Numbered from the stretch's first letter, positions 26,046-37,925 are shown. The stretch is 64,000 nt of DNA from Diphasiastrum complanatum (GCA_029204225.1 CM055110.1:33033444-33097443), one strand, 5' to 3'. The notes: generated by a model not told the origin, from the letters alone. Numbers and translations: made by a program.

Positions 26046-27780
26046 TTGGCTTAGTTAGCATGTTCCCATTCTTTCCTAAAAGCTTTTCATCTTTTTGAAT
26101 TTTGACATGTCTTTTATGGAGTCCTGCTTTTCATAAGACATCTTCTAATCGAGAGATAGCTTCCTTTGCTAATGATGCTGGCTTAGTATTCCAAGCAAAA
26201 ACTATATGAAGATAAATGATCTTTTCTATTAATCTAACTTCTGCATGAAGAGTGCAAACATGCACATTTTTTAAGGGGATAGGCAGCACAGGCTTCCAAT
26301 TTGGATCTGCATATTCTCTAGTAATTCCTGTACTCCTAGTTACATCTTTTGCCATTTTCATGTAGTACAAACAAGGGTGTTTTGATGTACCACTGTGAGA
26401 GACATTATACATACGTTTCAATGTTCTCAAATCACCTGCTAAGTGCCATTCAACATTGAAGTCTCCAACTCCTGGAACATTGAGAAGTCCTCCATCCATA
26501 TGGTCCTTGATGATCCTAGGATAAGATGTCCTTGAGAATATCCATGATAATATATCATGATCCTCTTTCAGCACCTGTCCAAAAAATTAATCAGACTTAG
26601 TTTACAATGTATTAATACTATTCAATGAATGTAATGTAATAATGAGGCTAGTTACCTGAAACGCTGCCAACCACCATATATCATTTTTTGACTGGACATT
26701 GAATTTGACATCTTCTTGGTTCTCTATTTGTGATAGAGCACCATTCATGAGAGTTATACTAACCCTTTCCATCTTCTGTCCTTTCACAATTTCTGACTCA
26801 TCTAACTTAAGTACTATGATTATTTTGCCATTCACCTTTTCATAGGTTATATCATAGAATGTGACGATGTATCTCAGCAAGTAATTTAGATCAACAAATA
26901 AATTGTTTGATGAATTATAGAATATCAATCTTCCATCAGTTTCATACACCTCCTCAATATGAAATGGAGTTCCAGTGATCTTATGCATACCTATGTTTAA
27001 TGTATCCCTCTCTTTCTTTAAGTGATATGTCCTAGGGATTGGGACTTTTCTAATTTGAACTTGCTTAAAGGCTTCTCTAAATAGTTTAAATATTGTTGCA
27101 TATGATTCCCTACTAATACCTGCAAAATCAGAAGCACCCTGAACTATAGTCTTATCTAAAATATTTTGAATGTCCACCATCAAAGACTCTGCTATTTTAC
27201 ACTTTACATTTGAAATCCTATTGTTCATCATGATATGCTCAATGGATTTGCAAGTCAATATTGTGCCCAATGACCTTCAGTAATTGTAAGTTTTCAATAT
27301 GAATAGACTGTAAGACTGATTGCATTTGCTCTAGTTTTGATTTGATATTGATTGTTATCTTCTGTAATGATTCATTTTTTTTTTAAGTTGTTCATTTTCT
27401 TCTAACGTGTTTTGGAGATGACAATCTCTATTCTGACAATACGAGGATATCTGAATTAACTCACCTTCTAAAAAGTGAACTTTATTCATATAAAGTTGTT
27501 TTCCATGGTTTTGCAATCTTTCACAATATCCTAGTAATCCACTATGCCCATTGCATATCCATGTAACTAAATAAGTTATTGAAGAGAATGTGGGATGTGT
27601 CAAAGTGCTTGGATCTTGTGGATATAATGTTCAATCTGTCCACAAATCCAAGTTTTTCTTTTCTTCTGCCCTGTAACGAGAACGATCTTCAGCATATATT
27701 TGAACTCCTTTGCCTCCTCTTCTCTGCAAAGGTGCCAAATCAATAGGGATATCCACATGTAGATGATATAATGTCATCAT
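26000..27780 (-). pseudogene. unrecognised intron-containing gene, copy A
   Basis: The start at 27780 (MMTLYHLHVDIP) is chosen because copy B begins the same way (MAKLYHLHVDRP, 55578). Then come a conserved NLDLW, a TGA near 27631, and a coiled-coil-like segment (KVHFLEGELIQ to LEENEQLKKK, 27480-27365). The main block (27240-26656) includes DTLNIGMHKITGTPFHIEEV and KIIIVLKLDESE and ends IWWLAAFQ. A clean GT-AG intron (26575-26655, 81 bp, phase 0) follows. The next exon reads EDHDILSWIFSRT, FNVEWHLAGDLRTLKRMYNV, HPCLYYM and LPIPLKNVHVCTLHAEVRL. A TGA (about 26131) aligns with an expected W, and readable sequence continues to copia B. I do not know the family; a transposase-like or host protein are both possible. 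Confidence 0.7.
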
Positions 27781-28299
27781 CAAAAAAATAATAGAGTAAT
27801 CAGTTGAATCAAAGTACTATGACCAGATTCTATGAAGCAAAACAAAATACTCATCTTTGATTATATTATATACTATGTACGATCAATCCAATCTCCATGC
27901 TTGTATGCTTGATTCAAATTTGGAAATGCCGCTCATTTTTTAATTCCAATAGGTAGTTGGCGCTTATATTTCCATTCTCGTGGAAGGAATGCATATGTAA
28001 ACATTTTGCAATTTTTTCTGATTCAAATTTGGGGATGGCGGTCATATTCTAGATCCAGTGAAAATATTGCCCTTTTCGTAACCAATGGAGGGAATATTTT
28101 TGAATTTAGTCAACTTATACTGCGAACTGTTAACAGTTCTTAACTGTGACTATAGACACTGTGGTTAGATCATTGGGACCTCTGTGATTCGCGTATTCGA
28201 AAAATATTTACTTGTTTGGAAAAAGAAAATGGTGTCTTTATTGCTGATACCCCTACTCACATTGAACCGCCTAGTTCTCCTCACCCCTTGATTTTTACC
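27781..28299. other. 5' flank of copy A with a repeated word
   Basis: Two copies of GATTCAAATTTGG(A/G)(A/G)ATG, followed by (C/G)CG(C/G)TCAT, occur at about 27910 and 28018. A looser match (TTTCATCTTTGGAGATAGCG) lies 5' of copy B at about 55745. These may be shared promoter words. No TATA box is certain. Confidence 0.35.
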
Positions 28300-29145
28300 A
28301 ACCTCCTAGCTAGAATCCTTCTCTCATGAAATTTGTGAAGCTGACAATCAATCAGCCTTTGAATTCTGTCAAGCCAAGAGTTGTCAAGTTCCATTGGTAC
28401 CTAGTCGCACTATTGAGTTTAAATCTGCCAAGACTGCCTACAAACTTTAGAGCCTTCCTTTCGTAAACTTATTGGCGCCCATCTCTACTCTTAGCCATCT
28501 TACTGATGCAGAAGTTCAGGCCTGCAAGCTTGCCTCTTTGCATAAGAATCTCTCGTTTGACACTCCTATCGCCTTTTATACCATCATAAAAATGAGCAAA
28601 TTTGAACCCTCGAGATATCTTTTTGAGCAAACCTGGGCTAGAACTAGGGGCCACTTTGAAACTGGTTTTAATAGAATGAGCTTGCATCAAGCTAAAATCT
28701 GGAACTGGAAAAGACCTTTCTTTGAATGCAGATACGGTGACAAATGTAAAAACAATTCTTGTATTATTTGGTTTGACCACGCTATCTACTTTATGATGAA
28801 TAACCTTGCCAAGTTCTTCCTTGGTGCCTCTCTACAAAACCAACTAAATGCTTTTTTCTTGTGGCTACATAAACTTGCTAAGATGTCATTGAAGCCCACC
28901 TTGCCTATCTTTATGTCGTTGGACAACACATGATTGATGCTGCCATTGAACTCTCCATTAACCCTACTGCTAAACTCCTAGGACACCTTGGCAATGCTGA
29001 AAATATCCACAAATTGAATGCCTTCAAAAAAATCCCGGCTTCTCTACCTTACAAGATCAATACTTCCAAAATACAAGTAAAAAGACAGGTGCCCACCCCA
29101 TACATCCTCACCCCCCATGCACATGCATGTGTCCAAAACCATAAA
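28300..29145 (+). pseudogene. unrecognised decayed gene
   Basis: A frame from about 28330 reads CQVPLVPSRTIEFKSAKTAY, stops at 28448, then stays open to 28933 with HFETGFNRMSLHQAKIWNW, FFECRYGDKCKNNSCIIWFD and LNAFFLWLHKLAKMS. A shift near 28890 moves it to VVGQHMIDAAIELSINP and LGHLGNAENIHKLNAF (to about 29090). The even composition and long open frames suggest a real protein of about 250 residues or more. The C-x6-C spacing in the middle is not a motif I know. It ends against the inverted-repeat arm. Confidence 0.45.
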
Positions 29146-29495
29146 TAGTTTTATATATATAGATAATAATGGGGAGGAGGGCCATGCATCCTCCTCCTCA
29201 TACATGCATCCTCATTTTTTAGATTTTTAGTTCAAAAAATGTGTATGCATGGGTGAGGGGAGGAGGATGCATGGGTACCCACCCATGCATACGAAAGTGT
29301 ATAGAAGTTTAAATATATATATACTAGTAAAGAGTGCTCGTCGTTGACAGGCAATGGAGGCCGATCTAGGTGGCAGCCGATGATTTGGAAATTTGGTATG
29401 TCATTGACGGACGATGATTTTTCGATCTAGGTGGTTGTGGTCCCTATGTGGCCTAAATGCAGTCCTTACGTGGTGGTCCTTATGTGTGTGCTCAA
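29100..29495 (-). repeat. inverted-repeat arm 2 with Helitron-like 3' end
   Basis: Reverse-complement match to 20090-20455: the ATGCATCCTCCTCCCCTCAC words, TTTTTTGAACTAAAAAT, TATATATTTAAACTT, then on minus the hairpin region GCCTGTC-AAC-GACGAGC and ACTCTTTACTAGT. The hairpin has one mismatch and one G-T pair here. TAGGCC words follow at 29430-29480. The two arms lie about 8.7 kb apart and face each other. Confidence 0.55.
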
Positions 29496-29929
29496 AGAGT
29501 AATGTCTCTCAAAGGGTACTTCAAGCTGCATACATATTGCAACAAATACAGTAGAATCATGGCTCAATCTATGAGAATACTATAGCTCTCCCACCCCCAT
29601 AGGAAAACTTGCTCAAGTGATTCACATGTACTTCATTTTGACTAGTCAACTTCTACATTTGCATCATTAGTTCTTCGAACCATTTTTTAGATTATTCTTC
29701 TTTTCTTTCAACTTCCATTTTTAGTCTTTGTTCTCATTACTTGTACTCAAATGCATATTTCATTGTTTTTCTTAATCGATAACCAGTTTTTTTTTCCCTT
29801 GTTTCAGTCAAGGCTCTTTACAAACCCTTGAGTCAGTACGTTAAGTTCCTGCAATAGATTAGTGACCTTGTCTCCTCTTGCAATTAGTTCACGACCACAA
29901 TACACTAAATAACAATTGATTTGTTTCAG

Positions 29930-30320
29930 ACCCGTGCAGTTTCTTTGGACATAATGAGTTTGCGAATTTCTCTAGATATATTTATGTAAATGTAGTCGAC
30001 ACTTATCAAAACAATTGGCTATATAGGTTATGGTCAAATTATTTGCATGAGTGCTGTATTTTATAGTGTCTTCCAAAGAATTTCTTATATAACAAGCCAC
30101 TCCACCAAATCCTCTTTTCTTATCTCCTTTTTCATTCCATAAAGACTTGGAGCAGAAGCAATCAAACGAAGATATTTTTATAGCATTCATGTTCCCAAGT
30201 TTTAGCTAAGAGAATAGAGTCCCTTCCCTTAGCTACTGCACTCAAGCCAACTACTTTATTCCATGGAAACCCATTGCAATTCCAAAACACCATATTTAAC
30301 TTTAATTTGGTCATCTTTTG
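29930..30320 (-). pseudogene. LINE endonuclease N-terminal remnant
   Basis: On minus, from about 30305: MVFWNCNGFPWNKVVGLSAV, then LLAKTWEHE, and after a frameshift SLWNEKGDKKRGFGGVACYI (about 30130). This is the usual start of a plant L1-type endonuclease (W-N-C-N-G, E in the first catalytic block, RGFGG). The reverse-transcriptase part is absent. The segment between 29500 and 29930 shows nothing clear. Confidence 0.65.
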
Positions 30321-30659
30321 CCATTTGGTAGCTATTTGGAAGGATGTCTGGAATTAAAGAAATGGTTTCTAACACCATGGTAGCAGATCTCTCTAAATTG
30401 GAAATCGATTGTATTGATGGTTGTTCGTGTAGATGTCTTGGTACAAATCCTTCTAAGCCTTATGATTTGTTTTGAGAGAGAGGCAAGATTCTAGGAGAGG
30501 ACATATTGTAATGTTTCACTCCAATTCCACTCACAATTTTATAAATTTCTTTGTTGTGAAAAGACTTACAATTCCAATGGTGAAGAAAGATCATGCATAG
30601 CAGGTACACTTGGCAACAAAAATTGATACCAAAGTGTGGAACATTTGGTATCAATTCAT

Positions 30660-30900
30660 GGGATAGGATCTAGAAGGCTAGCTGAACTAGGTCACCCTAA
30701 TACTAGCTCCTAGAATTTCAAAAAGCTTTGACAAGTATATCAAACTCAGAAAATTGGTTTCCTATGGCAACAAGCTGCCCTAGAATTTCCATTAACTTGT
30801 TTTTAGCTTTTCACTTGCTCATCCAAATCAGATGAAATCTAGCTATACTAGGTTGCCTTAATGTCAGGTATGAGCTCCTAAGATTTCAGAATGTTCTAAT
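30660..30900. repeat. two diverged copies of a 60-bp segment
   Basis: CTAGCTGAACTAGGTCACCC...CTCCTAGAATTTCA at about 30670 and CTAGCTATACTAGGTTGCC...CTCCTAAGATTTCA at about 30838 are related. The remainder of 30320-31027 holds nothing recognised. Confidence 0.45.
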
Positions 30901-31027
30901 AAGGCTTTGTCTCTCAAATTGTTCTGCAAATTCTAGTGTTTTATTTAGTGTTCTGCAAATTGTTCTCTTTGAGATCTATCAAATTCTAAACTTCAATCAG
31001 ACTTTGCATGCGGACCTTGACTGTTTT

Positions 31028-31491
31028 TGTCATGCCCATAAATGGTCTCAGGTAGGGATCAGTAGACTGATAACCCGTAAGTTAATTGTGACTATAAGAG
31101 AATTGGGGCCCTTATGTGCAAGGTCATAATTAATGGTCGTAGGCCTAAACTCATGGTGGTGGATCAGTATGGGTCTATCAATGAGTCATTGGGGAACTAG
31201 ATGGCGTGGCCCAGATAGGCTACAGAGGTGCTAGTGAGGTGTCACAGTGCACTAGTAGTGGTGCATGGGCCTTGGAGGGTATAAGTATACCTATTGAGCT
31301 CTCACGAGTGTATGCTTGATAGCAGTATGCTGCTGGTGTGAATCCTCATTTCTCTTTGATATTGATCCATAGCTTGGGAGCTAGATCCATTTGATCTAGG
31401 TTTGGTTGGGTTGGTTTGTCCACCATTTATTTCCCTTGTGTTGCTTGTTATTGGCATGCTTAGAATAGGATCCTCGAGTGAGGACTTTATA
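31028..31491 (+). repeat. probable 5' LTR (about 464 bp) of a coding-less retroelement
   Basis: Starts TGTCATGCCCATAAATGG, a common plant LTR opening. It carries a TATA box, GGGTATAAGTATACC, near 31277 and ends two bases before a primer site. The end reads TTTATA rather than the expected CA. About 1 kb of non-coding leader-like sequence follows; no gag was found. Confidence 0.55.
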
Positions 31492-31492
31492 T

Positions 31493-31506
31493 TGGTATCA
31501 AAGCCG
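31493..31506 (+). other. primer binding site, initiator Met tRNA type
   Basis: TGGTATCAAAGCCGG differs by one base from the TGGTATCAGAGCC complement of the initiator tRNA 3' end. Its place just after the LTR supports the call. Confidence 0.7.
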
Positions 31507-32059
31507 GTTCTAAGCACATTTTGCCATTGATTTGTGCTCAAGAAGGAATCTCAAATTGTGTGGGGATTTTTTTGTTGTGTGATACAAAATCTCAACATTT
31601 TTCGAGCAATCAATGGAGTAAGCAACAAGTGGGGGGTAAATTTTAATTCTTCTTCTCGTGAATCACTTTTTTGAGGTGCAATGGGTTGTGTGGTAGGTGC
31701 ACTACCAGGTATACAATCGATTCGATTTTTAAGCACTTCAAATTTTTATTTAGAAAGCAAGTTTTGGGTTTCTTTAATCACTTATGTTGCCGGTTACTTC
31801 ATTAGGAGCACTTTTCAGTTTGCAACAATTTCAATTAGAGGTTATGCTGATTTTTTGTGGCTTCTTGAGGATCACATAATGGTAGTTTATGTGGTTGTTG
31901 TTGGGCTGTCTTTTGCCTTGTTGATTGAGTTGGAGTTGGTCTAAAATGCAATAAAAGCAAGGAAAGATGCTCAATTGGTTACTAATTTCTTGTTGTGAGT
32001 GTTGGTGATTTCTTGCCGGGTCTGCATGGTGGTTTGTTGTGGTTGAATGCCAATGTGAG

Positions 32060-32179
32060 CTAAGCATAGTGTTGCTAGCCGATGTCTAGAAGTCTGCTAG
32101 TATACAGTTCGTGAGAGAGATAGTGCCTCTCACGCCGACGCGCAGTGTGGGTTTGTCACAACAGTGCTGAAGAAATTCA
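32060..32179 (+). repeat. LTR-end fragment related to 8090-8183
   Basis: Shared words are CTAGTA, GTGAGAGA, CTC(T/C)CACGCC(G/A)ACGC and CTGAAGAA ending in TCA. Similarity is moderate and covers only about 100 bp, so this is best read as the end of a related copia LTR. Confidence 0.4.
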
Positions 32180-33000
32180 CTGTCATTAGAGGAGTTCTAA
32201 ATCCAAAAAAGACCCTTTGTAAAGATTTTTTTTATATTTTTTCTCAATTTTTCCTTACATGGACCAATCAAAACACTCAAATTTGAAATAATGGCACACA
32301 AGATCACACATTACTCTACTTTTACATCTTGTCTAGTCCACGTTTCTTAATCCTTTTGAGCCCACATCAGTTCTCTAACTCTAGACATTGTGCATGTGCA
32401 TTGTGTGATGTATCTCAATGTCTCATTGACTCCTTAGTTGTTCAAGTGTATTGATCATCAATTGTTCATATTGTCATGTATAGAGGTACAATCACTGTCT
32501 AGACACTTAAACAACACTTGGTTTTCCTTTAGCGAAACGAGAGGAATAAAAACAAGCAAAAAAACAAAATCCTATTCTTTTCCAACATAGCCGATTCTTT
32601 TCTATTTCAAACAAGTTGCAAAAAGATCCATATTTTGATGTACGATATATCCATTTGATGTACAATATCAAATGATAGAAGCAAAAAATCTAGCCTTCAA
32701 CGTGAAGATCTACCAAGACAATTGTATGGTCTTTTTCCCTCTCCTTGGTCTGAAAAGAGATCAACATGATGACATTTGTTTTGGGACTTTGACCTTAAAA
32801 AGAGTAATTTTTTTTGGTATTTTTTAGTGGTCCTAGTTTTAGGCCAAAATCATGGTTTTTTTTTAGGAATTTTCTAAATTATCTATTAAAAAAAATGTCA
32901 AAAAATGCATATTTTCAATAAAGCGCTACAAGGGTTTTTTTTGCAAACTTCAGAAAACCATCATAATCACAAATGAGATAACATTTTAAGACAACACATG
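32180..33000. other. AT-rich DNA with a segment repeated at 46760
   Basis: The stretch 32190-32290 (CCTTTGTAAAGATTTTTTTT, then ACATGGACCAATCAAAACA) has a related copy at 46760-46860 (GGCCTTTGAGAAAGAT, then ATGTGGACCAATAGAAACA). Nothing else is recognised. Confidence 0.45.
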
Positions 33001-35408
33001 ATTTTTGAAACTCCAAATCCCATTAAAATACAAAATGACTTAAATTATATTTGCGTAATTTTTTTTCAAAGTATATTTTCTAAGGAATTTTCACAAATGT
33101 CTCTCGATTCACAACTTGACATATTCTAAATGCTCTTGTTTTCAGTTGATGAAGTTGAAGACACATTTTCTCATCAGAGTCAACTCGTACTGGACCGCAA
33201 AAGATTCTCGTTTGTGAATCTATTACTAACAAGTTGAAAATGATGATTGTTCCATTAATCCAAGTTGTTCTCTCAATATGGATATAATTGACTTTAGCAG
33301 ATGATTGGTTATTGTTAACTTAAAAATTAAATGCCAAAACATCTACATCTTGTAAATTCAAATCATCGACTCTTGGTTGATTTTTTGACAATCACTTTCT
33401 CTTGCCTATCGGATCTACTTGCAACATTTCAAATTCGTACTTTCTCAAAAAAATTGGTGTTGAAGTGGTGCGTAACCAAATGACACATAATACTTTTGTC
33501 TGATTACTATCTTGATTGAACTCAATAACTTTGGCAATCCAAAATGGATGGTCTTTTCTATTTTTTGAAGCTAAAAGTGCAACAAGACTTTCAATTTGAA
33601 TTTCATTCGGATCATCACAGTACTTTATTTTTGCCTACTCTCACATATCACATTTTTTCAATTTACAAAAAAATATTTGTGAAATACTCCACAATATTTG
33701 TGAATTATCAAAGTGCTCTTATGTTTTAATATTGAATTATATTTTTATCTCAATATTTCATATAAGTTTTTAATTTTTTTTAAATCTTTAGAAAAAATCA
33801 AATTTCTAAAAGATTTTTATTTTTAATATTAATTTTTTATGATTTTATGATATTATATTATTTTGATACTTATAAATTTTTGATTTTTTATTGATTTAGT
33901 TTTTTGAAATTTTTGTTTTTTTATTTTTAACTTTCTAAATTTTAATTTTCTTGATTTTTTTAATTTTTTGGTTTTTTAATTCTTTTGATTTTTTTGATTT
34001 TTTTGATTTTTAATTCTCAAAATTTGAATTTCTTAAAATTTCAGGAATTTATTTTTTTTTGTGTTTCTAAAACTTTCACGTAGTTTCTCTTGCTATGCTG
34101 AGCATAACAAGAGAAACTTTTGGTATGCTAAGCATAGAAAAGGTAAACTTGAAAGTTTAAAAATCGAAATTATTCTTAAAAAAAATTAATCAAGAATTTG
34201 TTCACATTTGAAATTTTGCAATCGAGACAAATTTTGAAATAAAAAATATATATAATAACTTATGTTTTTTCATATTCGTAAATTATAACAAAATGAATTT
34301 TTTTTTTATTTTTATTGTTTTTTTATAAATTTGACATTCAATATTTTGGCAAATTTTCAAACAATTTTTAACTTTTTGAGAAAACGGGTGTCTAGGTCAT
34401 TTTTTTTTTTTTTTGTCACTGTGTTGATCTCCATACCAAAACACTCCTGTGCATTCTCACGGATGAACTGCAACAAATTCGGATTCACTAGGGAATGGGG
34501 AGAAGCATTCGACCATGTCGATCGTTGTCACCCTTGGGATGACCCTTGTTATGTTCATGGGCTATCTCTTTGGCTGGATATAAGGCTTGGACTTCTCTTA
34601 TCCATTCTTTCATGCGTCTGAAGTTTCCTTGATCAATAGTGGGATTGGGATATTCTTTGACACATAAAGAGGCGAGTAATAGACAGGGGTGAGTAATTGG
34701 TGAGTAAGGATGATTGTTCAGTAGGCTACCTATGAACTATGAATGAAGATCAGAATAAATTGTGAAAAGTGTGAGTAAAGATGAGCAATTGGTGAAAAAT
34801 AGGATGAAATATTATTACTTGTCAGTTTGTCAAATGGGAGATAAAGCACTATACTTGCTACTATATAGATGACAAGTAATGATACTGACAAAAACGCGAG
34901 AAATCTCAGTTGACGAATAATAGAAAAACATGAGAAAATATAAAAATGATGAGAAAATTCAAATTTGCAAAAAATAGTATAAAAAAAAACGAGAATTACT
35001 TGCCGAACTGTAGGATGCTAGATCTAAAGCTTTTAAATGTTCTGTGAAAACGATGAGTAATTAGGCAGCTGAAAAATTAAAAAAATCAAACTGGCAAGTA
35101 ATTGGCTAATTACTTGTTGAACTGTCTAATGAGAGATTTGGCTATGTAGAGAGCTCTATAAAAAGGGCGAATAAAAATAATAAGAAAAACTCGAGATTTT
35201 TAAATAGATGAGTAATCACAATGGGCAAGTAAGTAAAACTTGTCAGGCTGTTTGATGGTGTATGAGGCTCTACTCTGCTCTCTAGAAAAGTGACAGAAAA
35301 TTAAAATAACAAAAACTTAAAAAAACTTAGTAGGGTGAGTAATAAACTTGTCAAAAAGAAAGAAAAAAATACAAACCAAAAATCCACTTCTAGGACATAT
35401 TAGTATCA
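33001..35408 (-). other. coding-poor internal region of an Asp-primed LTR element
   Basis: It lies downstream of the minus-strand primer site at 35409-35430. T-rich low-complexity sequence fills 33720-34330. At about 34620-34490 a minus frame reads MKEWIREVQALYPAKEIAHE, then NKGHPKGDNDRHG, possibly a gag scrap, ending in a stop. No protease, RT or integrase is visible, so the element is either non-autonomous or heavily decayed. Confidence 0.4.
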
Positions 35409-35430
35409 TCTCTCGAACAACGGCGCCAGA
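35409..35430 (-). other. primer binding site, Asp tRNA type
   Basis: On minus the sequence is TGGCGCCGTTGTTCGAGAGA. TGGCGCCGTTG matches the complement of the plant tRNA-Asp 3' end used by Tat/Athila-group gypsy elements. Confidence 0.65.
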
Positions 35431-35437
35431 AAAAAAT

Positions 35438-35834
35438 GTTGGACCCTTTTCGTGCCTCCCTAATTGGATGGATCTAGAGGGCAAAGATGAGATTTTATGG
35501 ATCTATTCCTAGTGAATATCACTTGTAGTATCAGGTTTCGATCCAAGGGAGAGAGAGTAAATGGTGTGATAGGAATGAGAATCTAGGCCGACTAAGGTTG
35601 TCAAGCTTAGTTTTGGATCTAAATGTGGAATGGGCCTAGATTTGAGGTGTCTTCCATCATTTTGGTTTTTCTATTTTTGTGTTTTCTTCTTGATTTGGTT
35701 TCTTCTCTTCTTGGTTTGTTGGCTGATTTTGCTTTATATAAGAATCCTTGGCTCTAGATCTTCTCCTCAAGAGAAGTCACGTGGCATAATCTATAGGGCC
35801 TTCTCCTATACATTATGCCCACTTTCTGAAAACA
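35438..35834 (-). repeat. 5' LTR (about 397 bp) of the Asp-primed element
   Basis: On minus it runs from TGTTTTCAGAAAGTGGGC (35834) to GGGTCCAACA (35438), with TGTT/AACA ends, and the primer site follows after seven bases. A TATA box, TTATATAAAGC on minus, lies near 35737. No 3' LTR was found within the window. Confidence 0.6.
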
Positions 35835-35946
35835 TGGGGGCTGGTCCCTCGCGGAGTCACATGGGCGGTTGGGGTTCAGGCGCTTTATGCACAGGGCTAC
35901 ACGGGTTTGGCATTTGGCCTCGACCTAGTGGCTGGGCGCCACGTGG

Positions 35947-37047
35947 TGTTGTAAAGTTACCTTTACAAGCTTTACTTCCGACGCCACCGGTGCCAAGTTC
36001 CTATGGCTAAAAATCTTTGATCGATTCTAGCGAAGTCTAGAGAGCTCAGATCGATGTGCAATCACCTCACACGATCTAGGCATGATTAAAGGAAGCCTGG
36101 GGATCAATAAATTCTAGTGAGAGAAAATGACTTTCTAGAGAGAGAGAACGACTTTCTAGAGAGAGAAAATGTGCTTTACCAGCCTGGGTAGAGTACTTGG
36201 TATGAGGGGAGGTGGCGAATCCCACCAATACTTTAGGGGAGTGCGGGTTGCGACTCAGGGCGAGCTCCAACCAAGTCTCAGCCTCCCTTGCTAGAATGTT
36301 GTCCTGACACTCGCCTTGGCATGCCAGCGCCCCGGAGACTAGGGTCGGTCACACACTTGAAATGTAACCTTCTCAGATTTATCAATAAAGTGGGATTTTT
36401 CTCAAACTGACTCTGATTACCTTCTGGGTTTTAGTGTTCGGTAAAAGCGCCCGTTGTAAGGCCGCTTCAAACTTTGGTACGTAGCTGAGAGTCATCTCCC
36501 GAGACGCCAGCGGTATGCCGTCGGGACCATTTGGTCCAGGAACTGATTGTCTCCATATCTGTTGCGGCTTGTGGTTCTGAGTGTTCCTTGCATGAACGTG
36601 AATGGGTTAAGCTCTTGGGGAACGGGCTCTAACTTGTCGGCTGAGTTGGATGACTTGCTTGGGTGGAAGTTACCTGTTTATGGCTGTCCAATCTGGCGTG
36701 GCGCCAGGTTTGCTTCCAGCGCTCGTGACGAAGCTTTCAGTTGGTTAAGTCTGATGTAAGTCAAACCCCTTGCTTGGAATGGATGTTACTCGTTTGTAAC
36801 AAAGCTTTGAGTTGGTTAAGTTTGATGTATGTCGGGTGGCTTGCTTGGAGGGAAGTCACCCACATCGGGACCCCCGATCTGGCATGGCACCAGATTGGAT
36901 CTCAATGTTGGTTTCTGAACTTCCAGTTGGTTAAGTCTGATCGTTGTTGGTGAGTTGGCTGCTTGTATGTCAAGTGGGTTTGGACGGCAAGAGTTGAAGG
37001 CTGGGAAGCTCGTGGTTCCCAGCGGCCTTTGGAATGCCTGCGCTACA
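35947..37047 (+). repeat. LTR1 of the tandem element (1101 bp)
   Basis: TGTTGTAAAGTTACC... to ...CTGCGCTACA. It holds a shortened GGCGCC-rich block, AATAAA at about 36384 (ATCAATAAAGTGGG) that may be the polyadenylation signal, and four imperfect 60-70 bp repeats around AGTTGGTTAAGT(C/T)TGAT (36640-36960). Confidence 0.85.
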
Positions 37048-37049
37048 TG

Positions 37050-37064
37050 TGGTATCAGAGCCAA
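37050..37064 (+). other. primer binding site 1, initiator Met tRNA
   Basis: TGGTATCAGAGCCAA two bases after LTR1, a perfect plant initiator-Met primer site. Confidence 0.9.
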
Positions 37065-37344
37065 CTGGCCGGCCAGCTATGTGGATCTCACGGGGATTGC
37101 CATTGTTTGGGATTCATCAGGACAACTGTTGTGCAAGGTGCTACCCACAATGTAAGCACGGGTGCGTCCACGGTCGGGGTGGTCGGCAGAACATGGGGGG
37201 CTTGATCAGTCAAGGTGCTGCCCCTGAGGTATAAGCACGGTCAGTTTTTGCGGTTCGGGCTTGGTGCCGTCTACACGTAGGACATATGAGACAATGTGCT
37301 ACCATTAGGTTGGTGTAAGCATGGTCTATGCCTTGTGGGGTGCG

Positions 37345-37925
37345 GGGTGACATATTCGCGATAGCCACCGTTCGTTTAGCTATAAGGGCTATTGACCTAA
37401 TTTGGTGGGGGAGTTACTGAGGCAATGTGCTGCATAACGGTGAAAGTACGGGTGCATCCACGATTGGGGTGGTATGCTGCCGATCGTTTGGGCTATCGAC
37501 TAGATTTGGTGGGGGCGTTACTGAGGCAATGTGCTGCCTAACGGTGAAAGCACGGGTGCGTCCACGGGGGTGGTATATTCAAGGATAAGCTGCCGTTCGT
37601 TTATTAGCTATAAGGGCTATCGACCAAATTTGGTGGGGACATTACTGAGGCAATGTGGTGTCTAACGGTGAAAGCACAGGTGCATCCACAATTGGGTTGG
37701 TATGTTGTCAATCGTTTAGCTATAAGGGCTATCGACTAGATTTGGTGGGGGCGTTACTGAGGCAATGTGCTGCCTAACGGTAAAAGCACGGGTGCGTCCA
37801 CGGGGGTGGTATATTCGGGATAGCTACCGATTGTTTAGCTATAAGGGCTATCGACCAAAAAGTGGTGGGGCGTGACTGAGGCAATGTGCTGCTTAATGGT
37901 GAAAGCACGGGTAGTTAGAGGGGTG
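37345..37925 (+). repeat. 100-127 bp minisatellite inside internal 1, five units
   Basis: Each unit contains AGCTATAAGGGCTATCGAC, TTTGGTGGGG, ACTGAGGCAATGTGCTGC and GAAAGCACGGGTGC. The ACTGAGGCAATGTG word recurs near 37414, 37517, 37644, 37756 and 37875. Two unit types (with and without GATTGGGGTGGTATG) alternate, a sign of paired-unit expansion. Internal 2 lacks it. Confidence 0.8.

Noticed and set aside
31681-31944. 87-codon frame with hydrophobic segments
   Set aside because: It lies in the leader of the 31.0 kb LTR element with no homologous domain; the hydrophobicity follows T-rich composition.
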